A stretch of 39,606 bases of DNA from Hutsoniella sourekii ATCC 700629 (GTDB lineage Bacteria > Bacillota > Bacilli > Lactobacillales > Aerococcaceae): NCBI RefSeq assembly GCF_000518205.1, contig NZ_JADD01000023.1, positions 1 through 39,606 of the forward strand, written 5' to 3'. Positions 15,606 to 24,598 of the stretch are shown here, one piece after another. Every line of letters begins with the position of its first letter. Within the stretch, counting starts at the first letter, position 1. The notes beneath the pieces were generated by a model. It saw only the letters and a program-made list of their open reading frames with translations. It was not told the origin of the DNA and searched no databases. Made by a program: the position numbers and the translations under genes.

Positions 15606-17300
15606 TTACTCAACTGCTAAAATATAGTGATAAACGGGTTGGTCTGTTTGAGCTGAATCAAATTCAAGCTCCGGATATTGCTCTTCATAACTATCCACCA
15701 ACATACGAACTAGGGATTCGTCTCCTTCTTGTCCAATGAGAATGGTAACCAACTCGCTGTCTTCATTTAACATCGATTCCAAAGTTGTTTTGAGTGTCTC
15801 TTCAATTGTCGGAGACGCATTGGTGATTTTGCCTTCAATCAAACCAATGTAGTCACCTTCCTTAATAACTAATCCGTCAATCTCACTATCACGAATAGAG
15901 TAAGTGACTTGTCCAGTCATCACTTCTTGACTGGATAGAGTCATTGATTCCTTGTTACCTTCCAGTCCTAGATCCGACTGGAAGCCAACCATGGCATTAA
16001 TTCCTTGAGGAATAGAAGTAGTAGGAATAACTAAGCAAGGCTTGTCACTAACTTCAGCCGCCTGTTCAGCAGCCATAATGATATTCTTATTATTTGGAAG
16101 GATAATAATTTGCTTAGCATCAGCTTTTTCAATCGCCTGTACAAAATCCTGAGTGGAAGGATTCATCGTCTGCCCGCCCTCAATCACATGATCTACGCCA
16201 ATTGATTGGAAGAGCTCTACCATACCTTGGCCAGCAGCTACAGTGATAATGGCATATTCTTTATTAACGTTCACATTTAATGAATGACTTGAATTATCGT
16301 CAGATTTAGTTTCAGTATGGTTTTGTTTTTCTAAGTCTCTGACTTGTTCGCGCATATTATCAACCTTGATCTTAATAAGTTCACCAAATTCTTGGCCTAA
16401 TTGCATTACATGACCAGGATCTTCAGTATGGACATGGACTTTAACAATCTCATCGTCAGCTACTACAAGAAGGGAATCCCCTAATTGATTCAAGGTTTCT
16501 CTAAATTGATCATAATCAAATGCTTCTTTTACTGTAGGCCCCTGACCGATGCGTACCATAATCTCCGTACAATAGCCATAAGTAATATCTTCCATAGATA
16601 GAGGATGTTCTTCATTATCATTGGCGAACATAGCATGCGAGTGACCTTGATGACTAGTGTCCTCGGGTTCAGAAGCGACCAATTCTCCAGTTAAGCTAGC
16701 AAGAAAGCCTTCATAAATACATAGTAACCCCTTACCTCCAGAGTCTACTACGCCCACTTGCTTCAAGACTGGTAATAAATCTGGTGTAGAATCTAATGCA
16801 GCTGATGCGCCTTGTACGATTCTGCGCATGATTTCAACAATATCGTTAGTATCATTTAAAGCCTCTTCGGCAGCAATTCCAGCTTCACGAGCAACAGTTA
16901 ATATAGTTCCTTCTACAGGTTTCATCACAGCCTTATAGGCAGAATCTACGCCACCCACAAAAGCAGCTACAAATTGTTCTGCTTCTAAGTCTTTATAATC
17001 AGCAATCGCTTGCGAAAAGCCTCGGAAAATTTGAGATAAAATAACACCAGAGTTTCCGCGTGCTCCCATTAGCAATCCCTTAGCAAGAGCTTGAGCTAAC
17101 TCTCCTACATGATTTGCTTGACTGGCTAACAAATTATCTTTACCTGAGACAAATGACATATTCATATTTGTTCCTGTGTCCCCATCTGGCACTGGAAAGA
17201 CATTCAATGAATTGATTAGCTCAACATTGGCAGTCAAGTTACTTGCACCAGCAAGTACCATCTTTTGAAAATCCTCAGCCTTTAATTGCGTTAATTTCAA
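15606..17300 (-). CDS. fakA: Fatty acid kinase FakA (YloV/DhaL-type)
   Basis: FakA is the ATP-binding subunit that phosphorylates fatty acids held by FakB proteins, feeding PlsX/PlsY. The 564-residue protein begins with a DhaL/DAK2 nucleotide domain with NVFPVPDGDTGTNM at 33-46; Asp39 and Asp41 would bind Mg-ATP. GARGNSGVILSQIFRG and VDSGGKGL follow. The middle domain contains YGYCTEIMVR and the C-terminal DegV-like half has LPNNKNI. The start is a TTG with AGGAGG 7 bases upstream. It follows asp23 after 28 bases, the standard pair in Firmicutes. No fakB is in the window. Confidence 0.94.
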   Translation of the reverse strand: MKLTQLKAEDFQKMVLAGASNLTANVELINSLNVFPVPDGDTGTNMNMSFVSGKDNLLASQANHVGELAQALAKGLLMGARGNSGVILSQIFRGFSQAIADYKDLEAEQFVAAFVGGVDSAYKAVMKPVEGTILTVAREAGIAAEEALNDTNDIVEIMRRIVQGASAALDSTPDLLPVLKQVGVVDSGGKGLLCIYEGFLASLTGELVASEPEDTSHQGHSHAMFANDNEEHPLSMEDITYGYCTEIMVRIGQGPTVKEAFDYDQFRETLNQLGDSLLVVADDEIVKVHVHTEDPGHVMQLGQEFGELIKIKVDNMREQVRDLEKQNHTETKSDDNSSHSLNVNVNKEYAIITVAAGQGMVELFQSIGVDHVIEGGQTMNPSTQDFVQAIEKADAKQIIILPNNKNIIMAAEQAAEVSDKPCLVIPTTSIPQGINAMVGFQSDLGLEGNKESMTLSSQEVMTGQVTYSIRDSEIDGLVIKEGDYIGLIEGKITNASPTIEETLKTTLESMLNEDSELVTILIGQEGDESLVRMLVDSYEEQYPELEFDSAQTDQPVYHYILAVE

Positions 17301-17328
17301 CTTTCGTCCTCCTAACTGTCAAGTCGAC

Positions 17329-17688
17329 CTAATCGTCGATCTTAACTCCTTGTACATGGACGTTTACATAGTCGAGTTGAAAACCTAATAAACGCTCCAC
17401 ATTATAAATAACGGCTTCTTGAATATTCTGACAAATAACAGAAATCTTAGTTCCATATGTAACCAGAATGTATACATCCACACTCACATGATTATCATTT
17501 TGAGAAAGAACGATTCCCTTTGTATAATTGTCACGTCCTAAAACCTCAATCAAATTATCACGAAAGAAGTGCTTGCTGACCATCCCAACAACTCCATAAT
17601 TGTCAGTAACAGCCGCTCCAATAACCGTCGCTATGGCTTCATTGGTTAATTGAATCACACCATTTGGTGTAGGTATTTTCAAGGCCAT
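17329..17688 (-). CDS. Asp23/Gls24 family protein YloU
   Basis: This 119-residue Asp23/DUF322-domain protein is conserved next to fakA in nearly all Firmicutes. The segment from IATVIGAAVTDNYGVVGMV to VSVDVYILVTYGTKI matches the family core, and no signal peptide or membrane segment is seen. Members are linked to envelope stress and to the fatty acid kinase, but the molecular job of YloU is not established. It is divergent from rpmB across 210 bases and is the first gene before fakA. GGAGGA lies before the ATG. Confidence 0.9.
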   Translation of the reverse strand: MALKIPTPNGVIQLTNEAIATVIGAAVTDNYGVVGMVSKHFFRDNLIEVLGRDNYTKGIVLSQNDNHVSVDVYILVTYGTKISVICQNIQEAVIYNVERLLGFQLDYVNVHVQGVKIDD

Positions 17689-17814
17689 GTTAATCCTCCT
17701 AAATTTTAAACTGTTGCATATAAAAATAACAATAATATCTTACCATACCCATCGAAAAAAACAAGATAAGTAGCTAGATGCCCAAGTATTTTGGAAAAAT
17801 ATCCATTATTAGGC

Positions 17815-17843
17815 TTGAAACCTATCCCTAAATATGATAAATT
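17815..17843 (+). promoter_or_regulatory. Candidate promoter of rpmB
   Basis: TTGAAA (17815-17820) and TAAATT (17838-17843) are 17 bases apart, 55 bases before the ATG. The leader ends in AAGGAGGAA before the start. The rest of the 210-base gap to asp23 shows nothing else recognisable. Confidence 0.45.
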
Positions 17844-17898
17844 ACTCTAGTATGAAAAAGCAGAGACAGACGCTCCTGCAGATAAAGGAGGAATAAGA

Positions 17899-18087
17899 AT
17901 GGCTAAAGAATGTTATTTCACTGGGCGTAAAGCACGTTCTGGTCAAAATCGTTCACACGCTTTAAACGCTTCTAAGCGTACTTTCGGTGCTAACTTACAG
18001 AAAGTTCGTATTATGGTAGACGGTGAACCTAAAAAAGTTTGGGTTTCTGCTCGTGCCTTGAAGAGCGGTAAAGTACAACGTGTATAA
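17899..18087 (+). CDS. rpmB: 50S ribosomal protein L28
   Basis: This basic 62-residue protein of the large ribosomal subunit starts [20 protein letters not shown] and has the [12 protein letters not shown] and [13 protein letters not shown] segments typical of L28. CYFTGRK keeps a single N-terminal cysteine instead of the paired CxxC of zinc-binding versions. It is a single-gene unit on the plus strand with its own terminator, opposite in direction to asp23 and convergent with the symporter. Length and sequence are normal. Confidence 0.97.
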   Translation: MAKECYFTGRKARSGQNRSHALNASKRTFGANLQKVRIMVDGEPKKVWVSARALKSGKVQRV

Positions 18088-18100
18088 TTTTAAATCGATA

Positions 18101-18137
18101 CAGCAACTTCCAGTTTGGAAAGTTGCTTTTTTTATTT
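18101..18137 (+). terminator. rpmB terminator
   Basis: GCAACTTCC and GGAAAGTTGC pair with one bulge around a short loop and are followed by TTTTTTTATTT. It begins shortly after the rpmB stop codon. Confidence 0.85.
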
Positions 18138-18140
18138 AAA

Positions 18141-18170
18141 CAAAAAGGAGTTCCAACAATTGGAACCCCC
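18141..18170 (-). terminator. Terminator of the symporter gene
   Basis: GTTCCAA (18150-18156) and TTGGAAC (18160-18166) form a stem extended by G-C pairs. On the minus strand it is followed by CTCCTTTTTGTTT. It lies back to back with the rpmB terminator in the convergent gap. Confidence 0.75.
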
Positions 18171-18176
18171 AATAAA

Positions 18177-19409
18177 TTAAATATGCTGTTCACTTTCAAG
18201 AATAGTTCGGTCAATTTCTCCTTCACCATGAGCAATAATCATAGCAATCAAGGCGTCAGCATCAACGTTTAGTACCGTTCTAAACATTCCTGAAAACCAA
18301 TCGATTCCAGCTAGTAAACCGATACTTTCCAAGGGTAAACCTAATGCTGGGATAACAATAGCTAAGGCTACGAGACCCCCACCAGGCACCGCAACAGTTC
18401 CTAGTGTAGCTAAAGTTGATAAGACTACCGTTTGAACGGCATCTGCTACACCAAATTCCAAACCATAGAATTGCGCTAAGGTGATCGCTGCAATCGCTAA
18501 AAATAAAGATAAACCATTCGAGTTCATGGCCATTCCCAAAGGACCAACTAAACCAGAAATCCGCTTAGAAACACCGAGTTTATTTTCTTGATCTTCCATT
18601 TTAACTGGTAAAGTAATGGCTGAAGAAGTGGTGGTAAATGCCATTATGGTCATACCCCAGATCTTCTTCAAAATAAGAACCGGGCTAACCTTAACAATCA
18701 TACCTGAAACAATTAACCAAATAACCATAAAAATAATCGTTCCGATAGCCATGGTAAGTAAGAACTTACTTAGAGGAATTATCACTTGGAAGCCGATCCG
18801 CCCAGTTACATCTGCCAATAAGGCAAAAATACCAATTGGTGCTAGATTCATAATGAATTTTACCACTTGTAAAATAGCTTGATTGAACTGATTGATCCCT
18901 GACTTTAGGGTGGTTAGATCAGTCGTTACTGATAGAACACTGATTGCTAAACCAAATAACAAAGCAAAAATAATAACTTGAATCATCGAACCTTCAGCCA
19001 TAGCTTGAACTATATTTGTAGGGAAGAAATTTAATACCATCTCTTCCAAGCTAGGGCTTGCACTCGCTACTTGACTACTCGCTTCCAGTTGAATATCTAA
19101 ACCCGCACCTGGTTGAATTACAAAGCCTAAAAATATTCCTAGGGCTGCTGCTAATAAGGTTCCTCCTAGAAACCAGACCGCCATCTTGACTCCTATTTTA
19201 CCCAATTCTTGTGGATCCAGTCCACCCACCGCTTCAATAACGGCTCCCATAATCATAACTACAACGGACATTTGAATCAATCTTAGAAAGATATCACCTA
19301 GAATTTTAACAGGTGCTATACTAGGCCCCACCAAACTACCAACAACAATTCCTAAAACCATCGCAATCATAATTTGGGTCGTCATATTAATCGACCTTAA
19401 TTTCTTCAT
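18177..19409 (-). CDS. Dicarboxylate/amino acid:cation symporter (DAACS/SLC1 family)
   Basis: This 410-residue membrane carrier has about eight hydrophobic segments and the two re-entrant hairpins of the GltPh fold. The first hairpin is the serine-rich TTSSAITLPVKM, followed by LGVSKRISGLVGPLG and VAVPGGGLVALAIVIPALG for the second. It imports glutamate, aspartate or C4-dicarboxylates with Na+ or H+. The usual GATINMDGT sequence of TM7 is GMAMNSNGL here, so sodium and substrate use may differ. A TTG at 19412 directly precedes the ATG; the ATG is chosen because AAGGAGG lies 7 bases upstream. It has its own promoter and terminator and splits the common rpmB-thiN neighbourhood. Substrate unknown. 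Confidence 0.9.
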   Translation of the reverse strand: MKKLRSINMTTQIMIAMVLGIVVGSLVGPSIAPVKILGDIFLRLIQMSVVVMIMGAVIEAVGGLDPQELGKIGVKMAVWFLGGTLLAAALGIFLGFVIQPGAGLDIQLEASSQVASASPSLEEMVLNFFPTNIVQAMAEGSMIQVIIFALLFGLAISVLSVTTDLTTLKSGINQFNQAILQVVKFIMNLAPIGIFALLADVTGRIGFQVIIPLSKFLLTMAIGTIIFMVIWLIVSGMIVKVSPVLILKKIWGMTIMAFTTTSSAITLPVKMEDQENKLGVSKRISGLVGPLGMAMNSNGLSLFLAIAAITLAQFYGLEFGVADAVQTVVLSTLATLGTVAVPGGGLVALAIVIPALGLPLESIGLLAGIDWFSGMFRTVLNVDADALIAMIIAHGEGEIDRTILESEQHI

Positions 19410-19438
19410 CAAAAAACCTCCTTAAATAATATAGTGCC

Positions 19439-19467
19439 ATTATACTAAAAACGCTACCAATTACCAA
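19439..19467 (-). promoter_or_regulatory. Promoter of the symporter gene
   Basis: On the minus strand, -35 TTGGTA (19462-19467) and -10 TATAAT (19439-19444) have 17-base spacing. A loose cre-like sequence lies in the spacer but matches too poorly to call. Confidence 0.65.
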
Positions 19468-19497
19468 AGAATATAATTTTTATATATGATTGTATAT

Positions 19498-19530
19498 AAA
19501 AAGCGAACTATCTAAATAGATAATTCGCTT
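19498..19530 (-). terminator. Terminator after thiN
   Basis: On the minus strand GCGAATTATCT and AGATAGTTCGC pair over 11 bp with one G-U pair and are followed by TTTTTATATA. It ends the long gmk-to-thiN gene run. Confidence 0.85.
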
Positions 19531-19551
19531 TATCAGCTTGTAATCAGACTG

Positions 19552-20250
19552 CTACTTATCCTCATCGACTTCCATGACCAAAATCAGTCCTTGGCTTAAC
19601 TCAACTTTCACTGATTGTCCACTCAGGAACTCATTGCTAATTAAGGCACGAGGATATGAAAAACTTGTCGAATCTAGTTCATAATAAGCGCCCTTAATTT
19701 CAAAATCTTTAACGGGGGTTAAACTAATGAAAGATAAGTAGCGACTGCAAATAAAATTCTTAATTTCATGCTGTCCTGGTTTCAGAAAATAAGCCAGGTG
19801 ATTTTTTTCAAGAAATAAGACTCGATGGATAATGGATTGAAAACGAGGTTGGTAAGCTAACCAAATATTAGACAGCAGATGGTCTAAGCGTCCCTGCCCT
19901 TGACCAAGCCCCCCTAAAATCACGTATTTTGAGTTCGGATAATGATTCTTAGCAAATTCAAGAGCCAATTCCATATCAGTATCATCTTTTTGTGATGGAT
20001 GAGTTAGAATCTTATCCGCCTTAGCAGTGATCTTGTCTTTTTCTTCTTTAGATACGGAGTCAAAATCTCCGATAGCTAGATCTAAACGGTTAAAAGCTGA
20101 CAATAGGGATAAGGATCCCCGGTCAACACCAATTAAAATTAGTTCCGAATTGGAATGATACTCAATGTATTCTTGTAACTGGTCGATAGCAGGTTCACCC
20201 GCACCCCCACATAAAATCACTAAAGGAGCAACTTCGTCCATAATTCTCAA
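19552..20250 (-). CDS. thiN: Thiamine pyrophosphokinase
   Basis: ThiN transfers diphosphate from ATP to thiamine to give the cofactor TPP. The 232-residue protein has the family elements GVDRGSLSLL, AIGDFDSVSKEE, HPSQKDDTDMELAL and GGLGQGQGRLDHLLSN, with the Asp cluster that binds Mg-ATP. The C-terminal β-sandwich binds thiamine. The frame opens with a TTG one base after the rpe stop, with AAAGGG just before it; an ATG three codons on (20241) is an equally possible start. The rsgA-rpe-thiN order is conserved in Firmicutes. Confidence 0.92.
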   Translation of the reverse strand: MRIMDEVAPLVILCGGAGEPAIDQLQEYIEYHSNSELILIGVDRGSLSLLSAFNRLDLAIGDFDSVSKEEKDKITAKADKILTHPSQKDDTDMELALEFAKNHYPNSKYVILGGLGQGQGRLDHLLSNIWLAYQPRFQSIIHRVLFLEKNHLAYFLKPGQHEIKNFICSRYLSFISLTPVKDFEIKGAYYELDSTSFSYPRALISNEFLSGQSVKVELSQGLILVMEVDEDK

Positions 20251-20251
20251 T

Positions 20252-20899
20252 TTACCCTTTCAATTGACTAATGGCTTGTTGACGATTCTCTGCTGCGAAC
20301 AAGTAAGATCCTGATACTAAAACGTCCGCACCGGCGTCGATACAGGCCTGGAAGGTCTCATTGTTAACTCCACCATCCACTTCAATCTCATAATGGTAGT
20401 TATTTTCATGGCGAAGTTGTTTCAAAAGGCGCACTTTATCTAAGGTTTCTGGAATGAAACTTTGTCCGCCGAAACCTGGGTTAACAGTCATAATTAAAAC
20501 AAGATCCGCTAAATGTAGAACTGGTCGAATCGCTTCAACTGATGTACCTGGATTAATAACGACACCCGCTCGTTTACCTAATCCCTTAATTTGTTGCAGT
20601 ACACGGTATAAATGGTTTGTCGCTTCTTGGTGTACAGTAATAATATCTGCTCCAGCCTGAGCAACAAGTTCAACATATCTCTCTGGCTCTTCAACCATCA
20701 TATGAACATCAAAGGTGATATCTGTCTGACTTCTAAGCGCTTGAAAAACCATGGGACCAAATGAGATATTTGGGACAAACATTCCATCCATTATATCAAT
20801 ATGTAAATAATCCGCGCCTGCTTGAATCATATCCAAAATATCTGCCTGTAAATGATTAAAATCAGCGCTTAACATAGACGGGGCAATTTTGACTGACAT
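20252..20899 (-). CDS. rpe: Ribulose-phosphate 3-epimerase
   Basis: This pentose phosphate pathway enzyme interconverts ribulose 5-phosphate and xylulose 5-phosphate. The 215-residue TIM barrel shows APSMLSADF at the N-terminus, HIDIMDGMFVPN and FDVHMMVEEP with catalytic Asp and metal His residues. NPGFGGQSF for phosphate binding and EVDGGVNNET with the second catalytic Asp follow. The ATG directly follows the rsgA TAA, so the two genes are tightly coupled. Length and motifs are normal. Confidence 0.97.
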   Translation of the reverse strand: MSVKIAPSMLSADFNHLQADILDMIQAGADYLHIDIMDGMFVPNISFGPMVFQALRSQTDITFDVHMMVEEPERYVELVAQAGADIITVHQEATNHLYRVLQQIKGLGKRAGVVINPGTSVEAIRPVLHLADLVLIMTVNPGFGGQSFIPETLDKVRLLKQLRHENNYHYEIEVDGGVNNETFQACIDAGADVLVSGSYLFAAENRQQAISQLKG

Positions 20900-21850
20900 T
20901 TATTTTCTTCCTTTCTTTACTTTGCCATAATCAGGCTTCCGCTGTTCAATTTTTTCAACAATATCAACATAATTTTTGTATCTGCTTTCAGCAATTTTTC
21001 CCTCTTCTAGCTCTTTTTTTACCTGACAGTTTGGCTCCTTGATATGGATACATGAACGAAACTTACAAAACTGACTAGCTGCATTAATTTCAGGGAAATA
21101 TGTTTGAACTTCTTCGCTGGATTCAATTTGTTGATGATCAATCGCAGAAAATCCCGGTGTATCAGCAATTAAAGCTTCTCCTACTGGATAAAGAGTCACT
21201 TCTCGTGTCGTGTGCCGTCCTCGGTTTAAGGACTGGCTAATAGCCGATGTCTCAATATTTGCTTGGGGTAATAATTTATTTAATAAAGTTGATTTACCCA
21301 CTCCAGACTGCCCCATCACTGCCCATAATTGGCCAGATTCTTCTGAGAGCAAGTTTAGAAGAAATGACATTGGTTCACAAGATAGAAGTATTTGATATCC
21401 CACTGCTTTATAAATTTTCTTGATTTTAGAAACTAATTTTTCAGCGTCTTTTTCACCCTTTTCTTGAACCAGTAAATCATATTTACTTAAATAAATAAGG
21501 GGGCGAATGTGGTAGGACTCAACCATGACTAGAAAATAATCCAATAAATTATAAGAAAAGTCCGGCTCAATAAGAGACATCACAATGATTGCTTGATCCA
21601 GATTAGCAAGCGGTGGGCGGAGAAATTCATTTATCCGAGGAAGGATTTCAGTGATTGTTGCCGGATCTTGACTTGACTTTGAATCTAATTCAACCAGAAC
21701 CTGATCTCCGACTAATGGTTTGAGCTTTTCGTGACGAAAAAGTCCCTTTGGCTTGGTGGTAATTAAACCCTCGGATGTCTCGACATAATAAAAACCACTG
21801 AGTGCTTGATAAATTCTTCCTTGAATGACTTGATTATTTGATTGATCCAT
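20900..21850 (-). CDS. rsgA: Ribosome small subunit-dependent GTPase RsgA
   Basis: RsgA is a late 30S assembly factor. The 316-residue protein has an N-terminal OB fold (about 8-75), then a circularly permuted GTPase with motif order G4 (SKYD at 122-125), G1 (GQSGVGKST at 180-188) and G3 (DTPGFS near 229). The zinc site Cx4CxHx5C is FCKFRSCIHIKEPNC near 262-276. G4 has Ser for the usual Asn of NKxD, a common variant in this family. It lies between prkC and rpe, the usual position beside the Stp/PrkC pair. Confidence 0.95.
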   Translation of the reverse strand: MDQSNNQVIQGRIYQALSGFYYVETSEGLITTKPKGLFRHEKLKPLVGDQVLVELDSKSSQDPATITEILPRINEFLRPPLANLDQAIIVMSLIEPDFSYNLLDYFLVMVESYHIRPLIYLSKYDLLVQEKGEKDAEKLVSKIKKIYKAVGYQILLSCEPMSFLLNLLSEESGQLWAVMGQSGVGKSTLLNKLLPQANIETSAISQSLNRGRHTTREVTLYPVGEALIADTPGFSAIDHQQIESSEEVQTYFPEINAASQFCKFRSCIHIKEPNCQVKKELEEGKIAESRYKNYVDIVEKIEQRKPDYGKVKKGRK

Positions 21851-21859
21851 GGATTCTCC

Positions 21860-23830
21860 TTACTGCGGATAAACTTGATTACTTTCTGCTATAACGTCAC
21901 CATCGCGAGTGATGCGGTACTGGCCAACACTATTTGATGGGATATATAAGGACAGTTGAATCGGTTGAGATTCAGTGATCTCAAACTCTCTAGCTAGTTC
22001 TGTGATCTTGTTATTAGCATCTCCGATAAAAACTTGGATTTTATTAGGTAAAGGCTTTTCTTGATCAAGATCACTAGACTCATAGGTAGGCACGTATTCG
22101 ACATACTCCTCAACTTGAGTGCTAACATTTTCACTCGCCTCAGGACCTTGAGAGACTGTCACTTCAATCGATTGACCCGCTTCTAATGGTGTGCCTGGTG
22201 CTGGTTTTTGACTGATTACTTGACCCTTAGGGACAAATTCACTGTACTCATAGACTTCCTCAACATATACACCGTATTCTTCAGCAAAATGATAGACCAT
22301 ATCTACAGATAAATTATAAAAATCTTGCATCACAATCGAATCGCTGGAACTGCCAACAGTCAAAGTGATCGGTGTTTCACTAGGAACAACTACTGATCCC
22401 GGCTCGACACTTTGGGCCAAGACAACTCCCACTTGACTTGGATCGGTAGTCGCTATTCCACGCCGCTCTACTATAAAGTCTGCATCAGTTAATAATCTCC
22501 GGGTAGCCTCGTAGTTTTGTCCGACATAGTCATCTAGCTTAACCTGAGTTTTACCTTTAGAAACGATTAAATTCACTGCTTGATTTTTTTTGATTCGCTT
22601 GCCTGCTTCTGGTTCAGTTTCAATCACTTGTCCATTCTGGATAGTTTCATGCCAATTTTCAGAGACATCACCAACTTGCAAGTTGGACTTGGATAATTTC
22701 TGAGAAGCTTCTTCCTGAGAGAGACCTGTTAAATTAGGTACTGTAGTCATTGCAAAGAAATTATTGAAGATTAGGAAACCTCCCACCAGCAAACTCAAAG
22801 CTACTACAAAGAGAATCAGCCATGATAACCATCGCCGACGCTTTCTAGGGGGTTCAAGGGGAGCCACTTGATCATAGGCTTGAAAATCAAAGTCTTCCAA
22901 GTCTTGATCTGAGCTAGATTGGTGGCCCGATTCTGTCTGAATCGGTTGTAGAACCAAGGTCTTATCCATATCTTCTTGAGGTTGGAAGATAGGCTCATTC
23001 ATTCGATTGACACTCAAACTGGTTGATAAATCACTCAGCATGGCTTGAACACTCTCATAACGATCAGCAGGATCCTTAGCTGTTGCCTTTAGGACTACAT
23101 TCTCTAAGCTTTGTGGCACATAATCCAGCTGCTCTCTAATTCGTGGAAAAGGTTCTTGAAAATGCTTTAAAGCGACAGAAACAGCCGATTCGCCATCATA
23201 AGGAACAGAGCCGGTTATCAGCTCATATAAAACGACGCCTAAGGCATAGATGTCAGATTTAGTGGTTGCATTTCCTCCACGTGCTTGTTCTGGTGATAAA
23301 TAATGAACGGATCCTAATAAGGTGTTGGTTTGAGTAATCGAAGTATCAGTCAGAGCAATAGCTATCCCAAAGTCAGTTATTTTCACTTGATTTTTACCGG
23401 TAATTAGAATATTTTGAGGCTTAATATCGCGGTGAATAATTCGGTGACGGTGGGCAATTTCGATTCCAGCTAATATTTGACTCATAATGGATACGGCTAA
23501 CTCTAAAGAAATAGGAGCATGCTCTTGGATAAAGTGTTTGAGATCCGTCCCATCTACATATTCCATGACAATATACTGTTGATCATCTTCTTCATCAACG
23601 TCATAAACTTCAACAATATTATGGTGAAGAAGTTGGCTGGCTGACATCGCTTCTCTTTGGAACCTTTTGATCGCTTCTTTGTTATCTTGGAAGTCAAATC
23701 TTAGGACTTTAACTGCCACATCACGGTCCAATATTAAATCACGTCCTAAATAAACATTGGCCATTCCTCCGGTTCCAATCAGAGAATTTAGCTGATAGCG
23801 ATTAGATAACTTATCTCCTATTTCAATCAT
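21860..23830 (-). CDS. prkC: Serine/threonine protein kinase with PASTA domains (PrkC/Stk)
   Basis: This membrane kinase senses muropeptides or lipid II and controls cell wall and division. With the ATG at 23830 it has 656 residues. A GTG at 23839 overlaps the Shine-Dalgarno GGAGG itself, so the later start is preferred. The kinase domain spans about 9-270: GTGGMANVYLG loop, Lys41, HRDIKPQN, DFG and SPEQ. One transmembrane helix follows a basic RKRRR stretch (about 334-358). Three extracellular PASTA repeats run to about 565, with a C-terminal β-rich domain after them. It overlaps stp by 8 bases, so phosphatase and kinase are co-translated. Confidence 0.96.
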   Translation of the reverse strand: MIEIGDKLSNRYQLNSLIGTGGMANVYLGRDLILDRDVAVKVLRFDFQDNKEAIKRFQREAMSASQLLHHNIVEVYDVDEEDDQQYIVMEYVDGTDLKHFIQEHAPISLELAVSIMSQILAGIEIAHRHRIIHRDIKPQNILITGKNQVKITDFGIAIALTDTSITQTNTLLGSVHYLSPEQARGGNATTKSDIYALGVVLYELITGSVPYDGESAVSVALKHFQEPFPRIREQLDYVPQSLENVVLKATAKDPADRYESVQAMLSDLSTSLSVNRMNEPIFQPQEDMDKTLVLQPIQTESGHQSSSDQDLEDFDFQAYDQVAPLEPPRKRRRWLSWLILFVVALSLLVGGFLIFNNFFAMTTVPNLTGLSQEEASQKLSKSNLQVGDVSENWHETIQNGQVIETEPEAGKRIKKNQAVNLIVSKGKTQVKLDDYVGQNYEATRRLLTDADFIVERRGIATTDPSQVGVVLAQSVEPGSVVVPSETPITLTVGSSSDSIVMQDFYNLSVDMVYHFAEEYGVYVEEVYEYSEFVPKGQVISQKPAPGTPLEAGQSIEVTVSQGPEASENVSTQVEEYVEYVPTYESSDLDQEKPLPNKIQVFIGDANNKITELAREFEITESQPIQLSLYIPSNSVGQYRITRDGDVIAESNQVYPQ

Positions 23831-24578
23831 TCCACTCACCTCCTTGATCTAGATCCGATACAATAATAACCGTAATATTATCAGAGCCACCCGCTTCATT
23901 AGCAGCATCAATTAAACGATGGCTAAGATTACTTTGATGGTCTTGGTTGTTGAAGAAATCTACCAAGACTTCTTTTGTTAGCATATTGGTTAATCCATCG
24001 GAACACAGCATCACAATATCTACTTGTTCCAAAGATAGATTTGTAATTTCATAGGAAATCTCTTCAGTGCCACCGATGGACTGGGTCACTACATTCCGCC
24101 GAGGATGGGTCTGACCTTCCGCCTCAGTGATTTCTCCAGATTTGATAAGCTCATTAACAAGAGAATGATCTTCAGTCATCTGAATTAAATCTCCGTCCTT
24201 AAATATATAGGCCCGACTATCACCCACGTGAGCTAAGAATAAAGTATGGTCGATAATGAGAGCCAAAACCAGTGTGGTCCCCATTCCTTCATACTGTTCA
24301 GCTTGTTTGGATAAATCGAGTATATATTGATTAACCGCTTCGATCATTTGACCAATCCACTCACTTGCCTGGTCAATTTCAATCGCTTGATCCAAAGATT
24401 CAAAACGAGAACCTAAATACTTAGTTGTGGCTTGACTGGCAATATCACCAGCTTGTTGACCACCTACTCCATCACAAAGCACAAAAAAGGTTTGACCAAA
24501 ACTATTCGTAAAGTAATCAGCATAGTCTTGGTTAGACTTCCTTTGCTTACCTACATTTGAATGAATTGAAATTTTCAT
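23823..24578 (-). CDS. stp: PP2C-family serine/threonine phosphatase Stp
   Basis: Stp is the partner phosphatase that reverses PrkC phosphorylation. The 251-residue protein carries the PP2C motifs with metal-binding Asp residues: RKSNQDYADYF at 13-23, CDGVGGQQAGD at 35-45, GMGTTLVLAL, HVGDSRAYI, TEDHSLVNELI, CSDGLTNML and GGSDNITVIIV. No membrane segment is present. It follows rsmB and overlaps the start of prkC, the standard rsmB-stp-prkC-rsgA order. Confidence 0.96.
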   Translation of the reverse strand: MKISIHSNVGKQRKSNQDYADYFTNSFGQTFFVLCDGVGGQQAGDIASQATTKYLGSRFESLDQAIEIDQASEWIGQMIEAVNQYILDLSKQAEQYEGMGTTLVLALIIDHTLFLAHVGDSRAYIFKDGDLIQMTEDHSLVNELIKSGEITEAEGQTHPRRNVVTQSIGGTEEISYEITNLSLEQVDIVMLCSDGLTNMLTKEVLVDFFNNQDHQSNLSHRLIDAANEAGGSDNITVIIVSDLDQGGEWND

Positions 24579-24598
24579 TCCTTCACCTCTATGTTTTT

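Noticed and set aside
18029-18235. 68-residue minus-strand frame across the rpmB end and both terminators
   Set aside because: It runs through two terminator hairpins and overlaps rpmB and the symporter; no coding evidence.
19445-19461. cre-like sequence in the symporter promoter
   Set aside because: Only about 11 of 14 positions fit and both key flanking bases deviate, so it is not distinguishable from chance.
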